A stretch of 64,000 nt of DNA from Heloderma charlesbogerti (GCA_026122225.1 JANEZZ010000478.1:496001-560000), one strand, 5' to 3'. Shown: positions 35,641 to 47,230, counted from the stretch's first letter. Made by a program: numbers and translations. The notes: generated by a model from the letters alone, not told the origin.

Positions 35641-37000
35641 ATAAATACAATTGTAAACAAGATGAATTTGCTGCACAATGTCTTTTTGACACTTAGTGCT
35701 TGGAGCCTTTGTCTGGAAGTACCCTTACTTCTGAATCAACATAAATAAAATTGCACTGTGCATCTCCAACAATTTTCTTCTTCTCTTCTCTCCAAGCCCC
35801 TTCCCACTTACAAATGGGAAGCTATTTTGTTCTAGGCTTTTATCTGGATTGAAGGACAAAGCAGTTTCAACAATATCCTCAGAAGATCTAAGCCTGGAGC
35901 ATCTAAAAGCAATTTTTGAACTATGTATTTTCCTTGAGCAGTCTGTTCCTTTTCAGTGAACTTTTGAACTAACCTATATTTCTCTTCTCGTAAAAGTTTA
36001 GTCTGCTTTCATGTTTGCTTGTTTGTTTGCATTTTGATTGATGCTTTATGCTCAAATCAATGGAAATATTTATTTAAAAAATCGAATCTCCTGTCTCAAA
36101 GGTTCAGCATCATTTTATAGATTGGAAGGGACCCAATCAATCATCTTTCCTCATCCCAACCTTAAGAGAGGCTATTCCATACCTTAAGCATCATAGAGAA
36201 ATGCCTGTCTAATTTTTCTTGAAAACATATAAAGAAGATTTCACATCTGGCTTTAGTGAAACTTGGAATTGGTTGTACAATTGAGAATATTCCAGTGAAA
36301 CTCGAACCTAAGGTAGAATATTTTGAAGAATGGGTTCACACATACCGTTTACATTTATTTTCTCTTGAATGTGGATATTTCAGAAAATGTCCAGTTTCTA
36401 TCTCACTAGTAAACAGCAAACATGTTTTAAAAAATCATTTGTTGTCATATATTTAAACATTTCTTTATGGATCATTGTCCCATTTTGAAAACACTTTTTC
36501 TTTGTAAATTCAAAACATCATTTTTAGGCCTTAAACATGTGCAAATTATATACAGTTAGGTGCAGTTGGTGTGAATGGGATTTATGGGCATTTCATCCAT
36601 CTGAATAAGAAATATTTCAAAAATTATTCTTCTTATTATTAAATTTATATTTTTAATCTACCAGATAACAGATGTTCTCTGGGCAGATTACTAAAGCTAA
36701 AAGAGTACAATAAATATAAAACCACAGAAGCTAAAGGGATAAAACACAGTACAAAACAAAACAACAAGCAGCACAGGAATATAAAATATATTTTAAAATT
36801 AAGCATAGTATCATGTTTTAGTCAATGACTAGGAGGTGTGAACACTTTCTTTCTCTACCTGCCTCTCCCCCCAGGGGTGGCCTAAGGATGTATTAATCAA
36901 ATTTCTTCTGAACGGAAGAGTGGTCTGAAGGGGGAGGAAGATGCCCCAGCTATTGTACAATCTGAGCATGAAGAATGCTCCTTTCCCCTTGGAAGATTGG
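35641..37000. other. Intergenic, AT-rich, no gene
   Basis: AT-rich DNA. At 36640..36800 a minus-strand LINE 3' tail is likely (CTGGGCAGATTACTAAAGCT followed by A-rich repeats). No protein-like frame. Confidence 0.5.
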
Positions 37001-37089
37001 ACTGTATTAAAGAGAAACCTTTCCCTTCTCATGGATTTACAGGAGTAGAAATCAAACTCCATACCCTCCTATGTCCATTCTACACATTA

Positions 37090-37905
37090 ACCTCTCCAAG
37101 TCTATACTTATTGCGTCTATTGCTCTTAAGCTGCATCTTATTCAGCAAAAACTTCTATTCCATGACTACTGGATGCTCCAACAACTCTTTAATAAAGGTT
37201 TGTCTAATTCGGCTAATTGCTAGCAGTGCAATACAGCTAATGCTTCTTTTAAACACATGTTTTGGCAATGTCCAGTAGTTGCTTCTTTGGGGGAGGAGGT
37301 TATTACACAGATAAATTTTGTACTGGAAGGATCGTTAACATTCACAGATGTACACACTCTTTTAAATTATCTACCTGTTTCTTGGAAATTAACAAATGGT
37401 TGGCATGAATGGATTTTCCACACCATTTTGACAGCTAAAAAGACTGTTATTACCACATTGGAAGGATAAATGCTTACCTCCTATAATGCAATGGATTGAG
37501 GGCCTTACAACACTTTCAATATTTGAATGGGTGGTGTATAGAGGCCATCTTCAAACAGATACTTATTTGGAGTATCTGGTCTTTGTTTTGTTGAAATGTA
37601 TGTAGAATTGCTAGAAAGTTGTATTTTCACATATGTGCATGTCATATGCATTCATTGATAGGGATATATACAAATCATTGTGGTTTTAATGTTCTATATA
37701 TTTTAAATTGTTTTATTGTGTGTTGTTTGGTTTTAATTTTTGTGAACCGCCCAGAGAACTTCGGCTATTGGGCAGTATAGAAGTGGAATAAATAAATAAA
37801 TAAATAAATAAAACATATGTATATAATGTTCTTTTTTCTTCTCCTTGTTCTTTAAAAGAAAGTTCTTTGTTTTTGTTGAAATTTCACAATAAAAATGAAT
37901 TAAAA
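37090..37905 (+). mobile_element. L1 LINE 3' end
   Basis: Plus-strand reading gives FWQCPVVASLGEEVITQINFVL and later HWKDKCLPPIMQWIEG after a frameshift, the C-terminus of L1 ORF2 (F-W-x-C-P motif and the late H-W-K). The 3' UTR ends near CACAATAAAAATGAATTAAAA at 37885..37905. A 3'-tail-only insertion (37660..37812) splits the UTR. Confidence 0.8.
37660..37812 (+). mobile_element. LINE 3' tail inserted in the L1 UTR
   Basis: GTGAACCGCCCAGAGAAC, CTTCGGCTATTGGGCAG and an (AAAT)n tail, as at 27890. The L1 3' region continues after it. Confidence 0.7.
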
Positions 37906-37984
37906 AACTCATTACATTAATTTTACATTAATCTCCATATGGAAGAGCCCACATCACCCAGATTACAGTGTAGCACAGTGTAGC

Positions 37985-38070
37985 ACATCAGCCCTAGCCA
38001 GCATAGTCAGTGGCAAGGGATGATGGAAGTTCCGATCCAACAACCTCTGGAAGGCCAGAAGTTGGGGCCT
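37985..38070. mobile_element. Palindromic MITE M2, right half
   Basis: AGCCCTAGCCAGCATAGTCAG, GGGATGATGGAAGTTCCGAT and CAACCTCTGGAAGGCCAG match the second half of the M2 family. Confidence 0.6.
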
Positions 38071-38279
38071 CAGGCACTGACACGATGATAGAAAGGAAGT
38101 TCAGTGGCACGGTGGAACTGAGCTCTTTAACATTTTCTTTTGGTATGACTGGTGAAGATGGGCTTTGCTCAAGCTCTTGCTGGCTGCCTAATCAGCAGCT
38201 CTCCACCAGGCACATTTGCTCTGCAGGTAACTTTCTGCACTACATGATGTGCTTTCTGCGTGGTCCAGATTACACGGAT

Positions 38280-39220
38280 TGATTTGCACAGGGCCAGACT
38301 TTGGAATTCTACAATTCTGTGAGTCCTTGCATAGCTAATGACTATGAAATCCTTTGCTCATATCAGAGCAAAAAGCAATGGTTATGATGAAGAGTGTTAT
38401 TCAAAAATGTCTCAGTTCACCCACAAACTTGAAAATATGAAAGCACAGTCTGTGGGAGGCTGCTTGCGTACTGTGTTGTTGTTGTTTTATCACCTAAAAT
38501 AATACTCGCTGATAAGTCAAAGGGCCATGAAACAATCGTTTCTTTTAACAGGGCTCATTGACTGTACTAATTAGCCAACTTCTTCCTCAGCATATCCTAC
38601 TGAAGTATTCAGGCACTGATGGCAAGAATTAAGATGTGCGAGAGATAAAACCACGGAGATAAAACAAGATAGATTTTTCTTAATCCAAGACTGGTCAATA
38701 GAGCAGTGAAACACAAGGGTAATGAATCCCTAACCTCTGGGTGACTGGGTCAAATCAGCCCTGCCAATCTGCTGCCTTAAAGTAGCAGGACTCACTTTTG
38801 GAAGGCAGATTACTTGTTTAGCAGCAGCCACCTTTCTTTGTGGTGCTGCTAGACAATGGCAATTTGCTTTTGCTGGCTTGGAATGTTTGCCTGCATTTCT
38901 GAAGAGATGGAGAACAGATGAGGCAATCAAGATAAAGATAAGGTCATTGAGCACATTGATTCCCTAGTGCCATCCCTTTTGAACACTTTCTCTTTGTCAA
39001 CAGGCATAAAAAGCCAGGGAGTACTCAAAAACACTTAACTCCTGAAGCTCTTATTTAGAATCACATTCTACAATAGCTTAATTTGAGGCAGGGCTGGCCT
39101 TGAGCCAGCCTTGGAACATGTAAATTGGTGGCCCATGTTCCCAGCTGATCTGACTGCCTAGGGAAAGCAACAACTGGTTGCAGCTTTTCCTTGAGAGTCC
39201 AGTGGATTTTGACACCTGAC
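38280..39220. other. Intergenic, no gene seen
   Basis: Unique-looking DNA; CAGGGCTGGCCTTGAGCCAG at 39092..39111 may be a collapsed hAT remnant with two facing termini. Confidence 0.45.
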
Positions 39221-39872
39221 TAGGGACAGGTGAGAAATTAATCAGATTTGCATTTTTGTGCAAGATTATGCAATTCACACTTCCTCAAACCAATTTGCTG
39301 TCAGGAATCCATACATTTCCAACCTGGCAATTAGGAGAGGCTGGCGGCTCCAATTTCGGTGGGGCAGAGCTTGCATTCTGGGTTTTAGTTATAACCAGCC
39401 AGAAGTCCAAAGAAGCTATCCAAGTTGCTGAACCCTATCCCCAAAATGGTTCCAGCACCTTGGATAGCTTTTTATGCTTCTGGCTGGTTGTAACTAAAAC
39501 CCAGAAAGGAATCTCTGCCCCACAGAAATTGGAGCCACCAGCTTCCCCAGCTTGCAATGTGTCCATCCTGCCCCCCTCCCCTGCCCCCAAGTGGTCGATA
39601 ACATACGCACATTTGGAAAATGTGCAAAGAAAAATGCATACATTTCTAAAATGCACACAAACATGCTTCAGTCAATGGGTGCATGCGAACAAAATCTGCA
39701 CATTGGAAAAATGGTGAACAAAAATATGCACAATTGACACCATGGAAACAAAAAAACACATACAAATTTATGTGTTGGGGGAAAGCTTGCACCAAACAGG
39801 GGAAGAACAAGCTTGGCGGTGCAAAAGCAAGAACCTTGATGAGATCAAGCTTGACCCGTTTACCCATCCCTA
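39221..39872. mobile_element. hAT-like element family H2, interrupted by a MITE
   Basis: Begins TAGGGACAGGTGAGAAATTA and ends CCCGTTTACCCATCCCTA. Flanks CACCTGAC (39213..39220) and CAACTGAC (39873..39880) are an 8-bp duplication with one mismatch. The interior matches 18178..18591 (CAATTCACACTTCC, ATACATTTC motifs). MITE 39332..39550 is inserted after CCATACATTTCCAACCTGG. Confidence 0.88.
39332..39550. mobile_element. Foldback hAT MITE M1 nested in H2
   Basis: Left terminus TAGGAGAGGCTGGCGGCTCC is a decayed form of CAGTGGAGGCTGGTGGCTCC; right arm GGAGCCACCAGCTTCCCCAG. Flanks CTGGCAAT and CTTGCAAT match at 7 of 8. The internal arms CTGGGTTTTAGTTATAACCAG and complement match copy 11396. Confidence 0.88.
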
Positions 39873-39880
39873 CAACTGAC

Positions 39881-41210
39881 TAATGCACTGACTTCACCAC
39901 AGAATGGGGAAGCCATGGAGATAGTCAAGTACAATTAATCCAGAGTACTTCCCACACCAAACCACCAATTAGGAAACTGGCAATGCTTCCCACCAGCAGG
40001 ACATCTTCACTGAGCCATAAAGGGACACCAAGCAGAGAGTCTTGGTATACTATGGGGATAAAAGATCATAGAATCAGAATCAGAATAGTAGGGTTGGAAG
40101 GGGCCTACAAGACCATCAATTCCATTGGCTAGAAGAGGAGGAATGACTGGATTGAACAGCAACTGGTTTGGGCAATGAATTTGGGGGGAATTGATTTAGG
40201 GTGATCTTCCTATTAATTTGTGGGAATAAATTAATTTTAGAAGGATTTATTTAGAGGTGATTTGGGGAAATAGCTTGGTTCCCTTCTGTGAAGTGGGTAC
40301 TCTGCTGGAGCAGAAAACTGTGGGTTCAAAGGAGTGGTTTTGTGTTTGGGGGCTCAGACCCCATCTCTGCCTTGTACTCAGGGACTTGAGCAAGTCACTT
40401 GTCGCTTAGCCTCACCAGTTTGCTTTCTGTGAAATGAGTGTTTTGTTGAGCAATGTCAAATATGTGGCTTATTATTTGGGGCTTAGACCAAACTTCTGCC
40501 TTGTATTCAGTTTCATTGGCAGGTTATTTGTCTTTCAGCCTCACCAGTTTGCTTCCGGTGAAATTGGTGCTTTGCTGTAATAGTAAATTTTGTGATGTGC
40601 CAGCCCTGCCATTTAGTGATGCTGCTGATGTCACTTCCTCAAAATTCGAAATATGCCCATAGGCCCAAAAGGTTGGGACCCTTGTCCTATTGTATAGGGT
40701 GTACTGAAATATAAAACGGAACCTAAAGATCATAGAAGTAGGCACTCAGCTAGGAAGACATAATTTATCCACCAAGTGGTTTCATGCAACCAAGTCAATA
40801 TCACATCTTGGCTAATGGGAAAAAAAGCTTTTTTATATATATTTTTTGAAATGGATGGCTAATGTTGGACTCCAGTAGCTGTTGTCAGACCCTGGGAGCA
40901 TGTTCTCCTACACTAGTCATTAGATGGGACGCTTTTCCCCTGCACCTGTAAGCACGTGGGAGAGGAGAATGTGAACATGTACAGATTGTTTTCATTCACT
41001 TCTTAGAGACCAGCTGCCACAAATCAAATGACTTCCTTCCCACATGGTGTTGCTTGAATTCCAGCGCCTCTCATTTTAGAACTTAAGCATGGCATCCATT
41101 CAATTCCCACATTCCTGTTACATACAGCACTTGGTGTAATTGAAGGAGATTCAGTTAACAGAGAAGAAGAACAAGAACAACAAAAACCACAAGAATAACA
41201 TTTGTAGAAA
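39881..41210. other. Intergenic; contains one CR1 tail only
   Basis: A 55-bp CR1 3' end (minus) lies at 40064..40118: ATCATAGAATCAGAATCAGA, then GGGTTGGAAGGGGCCTAC. The rest shows no gene. Confidence 0.55.
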
Positions 41211-41214
41211 GAAG

Positions 41215-41530
41215 GCAAGTAAGGGAGGACATGATAGAAAAGGAGTATAAAATTATGCATGGTATGGAGCCAGTGAAGAGGGAGAAGTTTTTCTTCATCC
41301 ATCATAATACTAGAACCTGAAGTCATCCAGTGAAACTAAATGGTGGGAGATTCAGAACAACCAAAAAGAAGTATGTCTTCACACAGTGCATACATATCTA
41401 AATTGTGGAACTCAGTACCACGAGATCTATATCTTGGACAGCTTTAAAAGAGGATTAGACAAATTGATGGAGGATAATTCTTATCAATGACTACTAATCA
41501 TGATGGCTTATCTAATCAGATCCAATGATA
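41215..41530 (+). mobile_element. CR1-clade LINE 3' fragment
   Basis: Plus-strand translation reads YKIMHGMEPVKREKFF and, in the next frames, SHPVKLNGGRF, matching the C-terminal segment of the copy at 30212..30466. Decayed. Confidence 0.75.
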
Positions 41531-41849
41531 TCATGTTTAACACAATTCCGAAACTAAGAATCAGAATGTTTTTAAAGAATTGTTCTTGCCAAATGTACAA
41601 CATTTAAGAGAACATGGTGTTTGAAAGAAAGAAAACAAGGAAAGACTTCCTGTCCAGATTTACTCCAAAAGACTGTACTTTTCCTATAGTATAGGATAAA
41701 ATTGATGATAGCCACCCACCACACCATTTGTATGTTCTTCTCATTTCACTCCTACCCTTCATCTGTCTTCCTTATTTAGGCGTAAATTTTACAGAGATTT
41801 AATAGGTGTTGTTGCTTCATCTGCATGTTCATTCCATCCAGTTAGGTTG

Positions 41850-42800
41850 CTGTGCAGGAACAAAACTATCCTCCTTTTTTGTATTTAGTTTGGTTTTAGG
41901 ATACTATTTAAATCTTCTTGTGCATGCTAGTCAGTTTTAGTGAAAAGGTTAATGCTTTAGAGGTCAAAGGTTTGATTAGAATGTAGAAGTCAGGACATTT
42001 GCTCAGGAAGCCAGGGGATTATAAAGTTTAGTTGAAGGTCTGAGAAAGAGAGAGAGAAGTATTAACTCAGGAAATAGAAACTTAGTTTCCAGAAGTTAAC
42101 AAAAAACTACCATCTTGATTGGCTGGAGCTGGGGAGAGAAAAAGCTAATTTTAAGATATAAAAGCCAGAGGTGAGGAGGAGGAGGAGGAGGAGGAGGGGA
42201 GAAAGAGAGGGAGAGGAGAGGAGCCCAGAGTCCTAGAGGAAAGAAAAATAAGAGCTGCTGGAACTGGAGAAATGATTGACAGCACTGGTCCAATGACAGT
42301 AAGATATTGCTTAGATAAGGGACCTGAATAAAACAGGAACACTGTCTAGTTAGGTTAGCTGGATGTGTTTATACCTGGTTGTTTTATTACCTTATTGCTT
42401 ATATGTTTTTTTGTGGTGTATGAGGGAGTGAGGGAGTGAGAGAGAGTGTGCGTATCCATTCAGATTTTAAACCTTTTTCCTATTCCAGGTTCAGTCCCTT
42501 GCACCTCCGGTCCTTCCAAGCCTTAACTCCACTACATCACTGCTTCTGACCATCTGTCCATGGACCTTCCATTTAGTTACCTTGGGTGATAGGAGAGCTT
42601 CTATTGCCAGACCTGAGCTGGAGTGATGAGCTTTGGGTAGGTGGAACCCAGGAAATATATGGTAGGAATGATGTAGGTGAGATTTGAAATCTCTGGAGTA
42701 GATTTTGGAGGTGCAGAGGTGGGGGCAGGACAAGGGAGGAGAGCAAAGGGAAGTCCTGTTGCACAAGAGGAAGTCCACTCATGCAGTGTTGGGTTTAACC
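41850..42800 (+). mobile_element. Possible LTR, borders not found
   Basis: TATAAAAG at 42157..42164 is followed about 165 bp later by AATAAA at 42327..42332, the spacing of a U3-R promoter and polyadenylation signal. A (GGA)n run sits between them (42175..42197). I could not find TG...CA ends with a target duplication, so this is tentative. Confidence 0.35.
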
Positions 42801-42914
42801 CTAAGTCTTGACATTTGTTGTCATCATTAACAAAATACCTTTTTTTAAATCTTCAGAAAATATAAATCCAGTCCATCTTAGTGTGTCTTACTGTCAGTGG
42901 TATATTTTAGACCT

Positions 42915-43148
42915 TGGGTAGTATCCAACAGGGGCTATGCATGCGTAGCCAGCCCCGCCAGGCTCTGGTCTGCACATGGCTACAATATCACACTACCAGG
43001 GACAAGCCCCTTCCGGAAACACACATTTCCACCCAGGTTGGCACTTGCCCCTGTTAGTGTGATATCACAGCTGTGTGTGGTAGGGGCCAGGCATGGACCT
43101 GGGCTGGCAGGGCTGGCCACGCCTGCATGGACCCTATTGGATACTAAC
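42915..43148. mobile_element. Palindromic Harbinger-like MITE
   Basis: Begins GGGTAGTATCCAACAGGG and ends CCCTATTGGATACTAAC, inverted; inner arms such as GGGGCTATGCATGCGTAGCC and CAAGCCCCTTCCGG alternate. CTT and TTT flank it. A related terminus occurs at 62651 (GGGTAGTATCCAATACTGG). Confidence 0.65.
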
Positions 43149-43656
43149 TTTTATATTTAAATGCTAACAACAAACAAATGGAATCATATACAGAAGTCTT
43201 TCATTCATGAGAAAAGAAGAATATCCCTCAATAACATGAGGTGTTTGTTATTTGTTTGTTTTTAATGTGAGGGTTTCAAAAACAAACAAATGGAAGGGAC
43301 AAGAATATTTGCAACAAAAAGGCCCAACCTATGTCCCTATAGTAAATGGTTAAGGAGTCTGGTTCCTCATGGATTTCCACGGGCAGCTGTAAGGTGTAAA
43401 ATTTTACAGTTTATTGTAGGGGGATTTTGTAGTGATCTCTTTTTTCTCTTTTAATCTTGGTTATTTGAGAAAGAAAATCCCCGCAGCTTTTATGGAGGGT
43501 AAGGTAGAAATGGGTATGTGCATGCTTGTATCTCTTATATAAAACATGTGTACATCTACAAATGAATGAGTATGGGGAATTTGTTGTGAAGAAAAGGTGC
43601 AAAGTTCTGTAAAAATACAAGTTACCGTTAATGTTTCGGAATAAGACCAAGGGCCA

Positions 43657-43659
43657 AAT

Positions 43660-43698
<39 letters not shown>

Positions 43699-43760
43699 TT
43701 TCATTTCATTTCTATACCGCCCAATAGCCGAAGCTCTCTGGGCGGTTCACAAAAATTAAC
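43657..43760 (-). mobile_element. LINE 3' tail with (TTTA)n
   Basis: Reverse complement of the tail at 27890: (TTTA)n at 43659..43700, then CTATACCGCCCAATAGCCGA and CTCTCTGGGCGGTTCACAAA. Confidence 0.8.
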
Positions 43761-43835
43761 CGCCATTATATCATTGTGCCAGTAACACAGTAGTCAGGGT
43801 GAATTCCAGTAGCCACCTCCTCAATATCAGAAATC

Positions 43836-45339
43836 TAGTGCTGTGCTCAAAATTTTTCCCACATTTTTTTTTACCATTCTCATTCAATCTGATAGAAGAG
43901 AAATTGCTTTTGAAAAGAAATTCAACGGTGAAGAAATGTTGGAGAAATTCCCACGGTTTGGGATTATTGGGCTTGCCTTACTTAGGAGGTGGCCAAGTCG
44001 TGAGCACAAGTGTCCATAGCTCCTACGGGAGGTAATTCCTCCCATAGAGCTTTTACAGATCAGGACATGCAGGCAGCCTGGGAAGCTAGCTGTGATTAGG
44101 TAAGCTCAAAAACACCACAAACATAAATTATAAAACATCCTAAATGAGGCAGAACAACGGAAGCCCCTTTCATGGGGGGAGAAAATTTCTCAGGAAATTG
44201 GAGGACAGATTTTGGCAGAGCACTCCCTCTACCTCATCCGTAAAGCTAGACACAACACTGCTCCCACTTGCGCTGTGGTGGACGCAAACTGGGGGCCAGC
44301 CTGCCAAGAGGGTTGATGCTGTTGTGGCATGAAAACCCCGAAAACCACTAGCAAAAAAGAAAGAAGCTGTGCTACAAGTAGGGATGTCGGATAATTTCTC
44401 CACGAATCTCTGGGAGGCCAAAATTGGTGGAGAAATGGTCCCCCCCCCCGCCTCCCCCGGGATGGGACTTACCTTGGTCAAATGTCCCTGGCGGTGGCAG
44501 CTCCCGGCAGTGGTTCGGCGGCAGTTTGGCGGTGGCAGCGGCAGCCGGTCTTCTGACCGGCTGCCACCGCCGCCATTTCCAAGTAAAACAACAACAACAA
44601 CAAATGTGATAGGCTACGTAGAGATTTACGTAGCCTATCACGGCTAGATTTTCAAAAAACACCGTGATAGGCTACGTAAATGTTTACGTAACCTATCACA
44701 GCTGACTTTGGAAAAAAAGAAAAGAAAAGCGCGTACGCAAATGGGCGCCGCCATTTGCATTCCTTATTTGGGCATGTGTAGTCTACGTAGACATTTACGT
44801 AGACTACACGCGCCCAAGTAAGGAACGCAAATGGCGGCGCCCATGGGCGCCGCCATTTGAGTACGCGCTTTTTTTTTTTTCCAAAGTCAGCCATGATAGG
44901 CTACGTAAACATTTACGTAGCCTATCACAGCTAACTGCAGGGACGCAAACGGCGGTGGCTACGGCCGCCGCCATTTGAGTCCCGGCAGGAGAAGAGGTTT
45001 CATGGCTGGAGGGACGGGGCGCATCCCCCCCGGCCAGAATTTCAGCCGGAGGGATGGGGCGCCTCCCCCCCGGCCAGAATTTTGGTGGGGAGGGATGGGG
45101 CACCTCCCCCCCGCCAAGAATTTCGGAGTGCCTCCCCCCCACCGCGAAGCAAGCTGCAGGACCAGGTAAGGGACTTTCGTCCATCCCTAGCTACAAGCCC
45201 TGCCAGCGGGGAGCCCTGCCTGTGTGAAACTGTTGAGAATTTCTCCTCCCCTTGGAGAAATTCTATGAAATTGGCTCCCAAATTTTTCTGCCCACAAATA
45301 AGGTGGAGAATTTCAAGAGGCCATTTGTACACAGCCCTA
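43836..45339. mobile_element. hAT element family H1, copy 3, interrupted by a palindrome-rich hAT
   Basis: Begins TAGTGCTGTGCTCAAAATTT and ends TTGTACACAGCCCTA. Flanks CAGAAATC and CATGAATC match at 6 of 8. H1 sequence runs 43836..44378 and resumes at 45198 (45190..45197 is the duplicated target of the inner element). Like copy 1 it lacks the BovB-associated segment. Confidence 0.88.
44379..45189. mobile_element. Palindrome-packed hAT element, family H3, copy 1
   Basis: Begins TAGGGATGTCGG and ends TTTCGTCCATCCCTA; GCTACAAG on both sides (44371..44378 and 45190..45197) is a perfect 8-bp duplication. The interior is a nest of hairpins: perfect 15-bp arms GTGATAGGCTACGTA at 44606..44641, similar units at 44664..44699, 44776..44809 and 44894..44927, and a perfect 32-bp palindrome at 44828..44859 centred on CCCATGGG. 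The left half (44661..) mirrors the right half (..44930) about position 44792, so the whole core can fold as one large hairpin. A GC-rich block at 45000..45135 holds about three tandem units of 40 bp (GGAGGGATGGGGCG). No transposase frame. Confidence 0.9.
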
Positions 45340-45519
45340 CATGAATCATGGCATTGTCTTAGATTGGGCTGGCACTATTATACTGGTAACAGGCCACATT
45401 GGGATGGTGAAACTCCACATTCGACAGTTTTCCTAAGTAATGAGAAGTCCAGAGCAGCATTTGAAAGATCTGATACCTTTTGAAGAGAAAACATGGGAGA
45501 TGTATTGTGTATTTGTAAT

Positions 45520-47230
45520 AACATGTTGCTTTACAAATATAGTCCAACATCACCTTGTGGACCCATCCCTCCAGAAAGGATAAGAGCCAGCAAGTCTCAT
45601 CACAGAGAGACAGTACAAAAGGACTGAAAGCTGCTGAGAGGTTCAGGAGAACCAACAGGTTCACACTCCCTTTCCCTATTCCCTGAATCTCTGGCATAAG
45701 TCATCCACCAGGACAACCAAGCAGTTTCTGTCCTGAACCCAGGGCAAAAGCCAGACTTGAAAGGATTTAAATAATCAGTGTCCTCCGAGACTGCTTGGTA
45801 TCAGCAGTCCTAGAGTAGCATCAGCTTAGAGTGGTATCAGCCACTTGCTCTATGACCTTATTCAAAAATAGTAGGTCTGAGACTGGCTGATAATTTTCCA
45901 AAGCCAATGGATCTAAATGTGACTTCTTCAGCAGTGGTTTTATGTAGGGATGTACGAAAGTCACTTACCTTTCCGTGGATTATGTTGATGGGGGGGGGCG
46001 TTCCGTCCCTCCCCCCGGAATCCTCAATGGGGGGGAGGCGATCCATTCCTCCCCCCTGGAATCCTCCATGGCCGGCTGTGCTCTGCGGCAGCTCTGCGGA
46101 GCAGCCAGCGAGGCCCAGGCCAGAGCCATCCGCAGCCGGATTTCTGGCCACGGAGGGCTCTGGGTAAACAAAAAACAAAAAACAACCGCGTATGCAAATG
46201 GCGGCAGCTAGAGCCAACGCCATTTGCATTCCTTATTTTTGGCTGTCTTAGTCTACGTAAATATTTACGTAGCCTATGACGGCAAAAATAAAGGGGAACA
46301 CAAATAGTGTAGCGGGCGCTATTTGCGTCCCTTCTTGATTCGCCATTTTAGCCTACGTAAATATTTACGTAGACTAATATGGCCAAAAATAAGGAACGCA
46401 AATGGTGGCAGCCGTAGCCGCCGCCATTTGCATACACGGGTTTTTTTTATTTTACCCAACCATGATAGGCTACATAAATCTTTATCACGTCTTGTAAAAA
46501 AAACAAAAACGACAAGACTGCAAATGGTGGCGGCGGCAGCCATTCGGAAGACCAGCCGCCAAAGCCATCCGGAACATCCGCCCCAGGTAAGTCTCATCCT
46601 GGGGGGGATCCGTGGGGGGGAGGGGGGCAGGCCATTCTGCCACGGAGTTCAGGGGGCTGAATGCACTGGCATTCGGCCTCACTGAGATCCGTTGCGGAAT
46701 TCTCTGACATCCCTAGTTTTATCACTGCCTCTTTCAGACCAGCCAGAACTACCCAGTTCCTCAAATTACCACCTCTGTTCCGTATTGACAGCCCAGTCCT
46801 GGCAGACTTTACTAGTCAGGAAGGACAATGATCCAGTGAGAAAGTAGTAGTCCTCTAAGCAACTCGTCAGTGTCCTCAGGCTATAAAAGCTCAAAAGAAT
46901 ACTCAACAGTAGGACCAGATGGTGGTTGGGTTGCTTCCATCTCTGTCAAAAGTATGATGTCCAAGTCAGAGTGGATATGAGGATGGCAATTTGGTCAGAA
47001 CAGGCCTTTCAGGTTGATCTACTGGGCCTATTACAAAGCAGGCCCCTTAACGCTTAAAAGTGTTCCATTGGATGGCATTGTGCAGAGAAGTAAGCTTTCT
47101 TGGCTACCATCACCACCACAATAAGGGAGCAAAGAACAGCTCAGATCTGCTTTCCGCCATATGCACTACATTGTCAACCTTGCCATTTCATTGTCTTCAA
47201 CTCCTTGGAGGACCAAGGAGCTGAATTGAC
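45520..47230 (-). mobile_element. L2-clade LINE fragment, interrupted by H3 copy 2
   Basis: Minus-strand translations give LKEAVIKPLLKKSHLDPLALENYQ in pieces (split by the H3 insertion), then PVSDLLFLNKVIEQ and FKSGF, and LLVLLNLSAAFSPF near 45640, all matching L2 reverse transcriptase. The duplicated target of the inner element lies in the A-V-I-K-P stretch. Frameshifted and partial; the outer limit at 47230 is approximate. Confidence 0.75.
45945..46715. mobile_element. Palindrome-packed hAT element, family H3, copy 2
   Basis: Begins TAGGGATGTACGAAAG and ends TTCTCTGACATCCCTA; flanks GTTTTATG and GTTTTATC match at 7 of 8. Contains two perfect 20-bp palindromes CTACGTAAATATTTACGTAG (46253..46272 and 46353..46372), and GCCATTTGCATTCCTTATTT at 46218 mirrored by AAATAAGGAACGCAAATGG at 46387, giving a large hairpin about 46312. 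GC-rich tandem units lie at 45986..46070. No coding. It is the sister of 44379..45189, 755 bp away. Confidence 0.9.

Noticed and set aside
44606..44927. A CRISPR-like array (regularly recurring palindromic units)
   Set aside because: The genome is vertebrate, spacing is irregular, the units are inverted about a centre, and the block lies inside a hAT element with a perfect 8-bp duplication.
44975..45483. Plus-strand frames around the GC-rich block
   Set aside because: They read through tandem GC-rich units of a hAT element and its junction with H1; there is no protein-like composition.
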